DNA of 7,648 nt from Alphaproteobacteria bacterium UBA1303. GTDB taxonomy: Bacteria > Pseudomonadota > Alphaproteobacteria > Micropepsales > Micropepsaceae. Shown here piece by piece: positions 6,020 through 7,648 of this stretch. Location of the stretch: assembly GCA_002307315.1 (NCBI GenBank), contig DBTZ01000042.1, positions 38,831-46,478 on the forward strand, read 5' to 3'. The notes under the pieces are model-generated. The model did not search any database, was not told the DNA's origin, and saw nothing but the letters and a program-made list of their open reading frames with translations. The position numbers and the translations under genes are program-made. The first letter of the stretch is position 1; every line of letters starts with the position of its first letter.

Positions 6020-6162
6020 AAGGACGCCCTGATTAGAGGGGTGCGATGCGGCCTTTCCCTGTTAACGAGCGAATTAACCGCCCGGCTTCGTGAAAGAACG
6101 TCTTTCGCGAAGGCCGGGGTTTCGTCACGCCCGCATCTCCACCTTTTACCAAGGTATTCGTC
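6020..6162 (+). other. ribF-ileS intergenic region
   Basis: This 143-base spacer contains a strong imperfect hairpin (6081-6118), a GTTAA-N8-TTAAC inverted repeat (6061-6078) and a possible 15-codon open frame with its own GAGGGG site (6046-6093). The ileS ribosome-binding site AAGG is at 6151-6154. No clear promoter boxes were found. Confidence 0.5.
6081..6118 (+). promoter_or_regulatory. Strong hairpin in the ileS leader
   Basis: The left arm 6081-6096 (CCCGGCTTCGTGAAAG) pairs with the right arm 6102-6118 around a five-base loop AACGT. There is one unpaired base in the right arm and one G-U pair, giving about 16 base pairs. No T-run follows (the next bases are GGTTTCG), so it is not a canonical intrinsic terminator. 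It could be a factor-dependent end for ribF, an RNA-processing site, or an element in the ileS leader. Confidence 0.5.
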
Positions 6163-7648
6163 ATGTCCGAGAAGAAAAACGAGAGCGCGAAAGACTACCG
6201 CGCCACTTTGTTCCTGCCCCAAACCGATTTTCCCATGAAGGCCGGGCTTCCCGCCGCCGAGCCGAAATGGCTGGAGAAGTGGGAGAAGGAAGGGCTGTAT
6301 GTCCGCATCCGCCAGGCTTCCCAGGGCCGCGAGCTGTTCATTCTTCACGACGGCCCGCCCTATGCCAACGGCGAGATTCATTCCGGCACCGGCTTGAACA
6401 AGATTCTCAAGGACTTCGTCATCCGTTCGCGCACCATGATGGGCTATGACGCGCCCTACGTGCCGGGCTGGGACTGCCACGGTCTGCCGATCGAATGGAA
6501 GGTCGAGGAACAGTACCGCAAGACCGGCAAATCCAAGGACAGCGTGCCGGTGGTCGAGTTGCGTCGGGAATGCCGCGCCTTCGCCGCCAAATGGATCGAG
6601 GTGCAGAAGGCCCAGTTCAAGCGCCTGGGGGTGATGGGCGAATGGAGCCATCCCTACCTGACGATGGATTTCGCCGCCGAAGCGGCCATTGCCGGCGAGT
6701 TGCACAAGTTCGTCGATGCCGGGCTGCTCTATCGCGGCTTCCGTCCGGTGATGTGGTCGCCGGTGGAAAAAACCGTGCTGGCCGAGTCCGAGGTCGAGTA
6801 TCACGAGAAACAGTCGCCGACCATCTATGTGAAGTTTCCGGTGGTGGGCGGCGATGCCTTTGTGGTGATCTGGACCACCACGCCGTGGACCATTCCCGGC
6901 AACCGCGCCATCGCCTTTTCGCCGGACATGGATTACTCGATCTACGAGATCGTGTCGGCGGAAGAGGGCGCCTTCGGCAAGGTCGGCGAGAAAATCGTGT
7001 TGGCCGATGTGCTGGCCGAAGCGACGGCCAATCATGCCAAGATCGTCATCAAGCGCCTCGGTGCGTTCATTCCCAAGGACGTGGTTTGCGCCCATCCCTT
7101 CCGTGGCCGGGGCTACGATTTTCCCGTGCCGCTTTTTCCCGGCGCGCACGTCACCGCCGACACCGGCACCGGTTTCGTTCACACCGCGCCCGGCCATGGC
7201 GAAGACGATTTCGAGCTGCTGATGGCGCTCGACAAGGCGTACGCGGTCAAGAACCCCGACGCCTTCAACATGATCCGGGAAGACGGCTCCTATGCGCCGC
7301 ACGTGCCGCTGTTTGCCGGCAAGCGCATTCTGACGCCGGATGGAAAAGACGGCGACGCCAACGGCGCGGTGATCCGCGAACTGGTGGCGGCGAACAAGCT
7401 GCTGGCCAAGGGAACCTTGCGCCATTCCTATCCGCATTCCTGGCGGTCGAAGGCGCCGGTGATTTTCCGCGCCACCCCGCAATGGTTCGCCGCCATCGAC
7501 AAACCGTTCTTCGAAGGCAAGACCTTGCGCGAGCTGGCGATGGCCGGCCTTGCGGCGACCAAATTCTACCCGGCGGCCGGGGCCAACCGCATCGGCTCGA
7601 TGGTCGAAGGCCGCCCCGACTGGGTGCTGTCGCGCCAGCGCGCCTGGG
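6163..7648 (+). CDS. ileS: Isoleucyl-tRNA synthetase (3' end beyond window)
   Basis: ATG at 6163 follows AAGG by eight bases. 495 codons are present with no stop; the full enzyme is usually 920-970 residues. It charges tRNA-Ile with isoleucine in the cytoplasm. Visible landmarks are LFLPQTDFPMKAGLP (N-terminus), LHDGPPYANG (65-72 region), GWDCHGLPIEWKVEE, the CP1 editing domain with TTTPWTIPGNRA and GTGFVHTAPGHGEDDFE, then HSWRSKAPVIFRATPQWF and WVLSRQRAW at the edge. The KMSKS loop and zinc-binding tail lie outside. The class I HIGH signature, expected after PYANG, reads HSGT at residues 73-76 (6379-6390), with GLNKILKD rather than ALNKILKD. All other landmarks are intact and the frame is clean, so the gene looks functional. 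The first His and the Gly are kept; Thr at the fourth position also occurs in glutamyl-tRNA synthetases. Confidence 0.97.
   Translation, partial: MSEKKNESAKDYRATLFLPQTDFPMKAGLPAAEPKWLEKWEKEGLYVRIRQASQGRELFILHDGPPYANGEIHSGTGLNKILKDFVIRSRTMMGYDAPYVPGWDCHGLPIEWKVEEQYRKTGKSKDSVPVVELRRECRAFAAKWIEVQKAQFKRLGVMGEWSHPYLTMDFAAEAAIAGELHKFVDAGLLYRGFRPVMWSPVEKTVLAESEVEYHEKQSPTIYVKFPVVGGDAFVVIWTTTPWTIPGNRAIAFSPDMDYSIYEIVSAEEGAFGKVGEKIVLADVLAEATANHAKIVIKRLGAFIPKDVVCAHPFRGRGYDFPVPLFPGAHVTADTGTGFVHTAPGHGEDDFELLMALDKAYAVKNPDAFNMIREDGSYAPHVPLFAGKRILTPDGKDGDANGAVIRELVAANKLLAKGTLRHSYPHSWRSKAPVIFRATPQWFAAIDKPFFEGKTLRELAMAGLAATKFYPAAGANRIGSMVEGRPDWVLSRQRAW

Noticed and set aside
6062..6077. TTAA...TTAA pair upstream of ileS as a CtrA site
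   Set aside because: The spacing is eight bases, not seven, so it does not fit the CtrA full-site consensus. It is kept only as an inverted repeat note.
5884..7482. Very long open frame (532 codons) on the - strand across the ribF 3' end and ileS
   Set aside because: It lies antisense to two clearly conserved genes, has low-complexity His/Arg/Gly-rich content and no recognisable motif. It is an artefact of GC-rich codon use.

Overview
This 7.6 kb, GC-rich window looks like ordinary chromosome of an alphaproteobacterium, most likely of the Rhodospirillales or a nearby order. The grounds are the style of the IleS N-terminus, the HAD (TIGR01459-type) / MaoC / RibF / IleS gene order, an EAL protein built like TipF, and TTAA-type motifs resembling CtrA sites. 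The genus cannot be named from the sequence. No tRNA, rRNA, CRISPR array, insertion sequence, phage gene or plasmid gene was seen.

Layout. The window opens inside ubiV, a [4Fe-4S] protein of oxygen-independent ubiquinone synthesis (1-614, + strand). It converges on a lipoprotein-like DUF900 alpha/beta hydrolase (632-1774, - strand), with only 17 bases between the two stop codons. A divergent spacer (1775-1922) carries a run of ten G. Two small two-helix membrane proteins follow on the + strand (1923-2120 and 2174-2383). An exact TTAA-N7-TTAA site lies between them. Next comes a membrane-anchored coiled-coil/EAL protein resembling the flagellar-pole c-di-GMP effector TipF (2482-3708). A tight cluster follows: a HAD-IIA-like hydrolase (3770-4630), a MaoC-type (R)-enoyl-CoA hydratase (4639-5061) and the bifunctional riboflavin kinase/FAD synthetase ribF (5066-6019), separated by only 8 and 4 bases. 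A 143-base spacer with a strong hairpin leads into ileS (6163 onward), which runs off the right edge.

How the genes work together. The HAD-MaoC-RibF block is spaced like one transcript. RibF makes FMN and FAD, but no biochemical link between the HAD protein, the MaoC protein and RibF can be shown from sequence. The small-membrane-protein/EAL block could form a CtrA-controlled motility or polarity unit; this is inference from architecture and sites. UbiV suggests the organism makes ubiquinone at low or zero oxygen.

Points worth a second look: the IleRS HIGH signature reads HSGT; a G9 tract at the maoC/ribF junction would fuse the two proteins in frame if one G were lost; the EAL active-site loop is degenerate; and the HAD protein has Trp where phosphatases of this superfamily have their second Asp. 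No wholly new multi-gene system was found.
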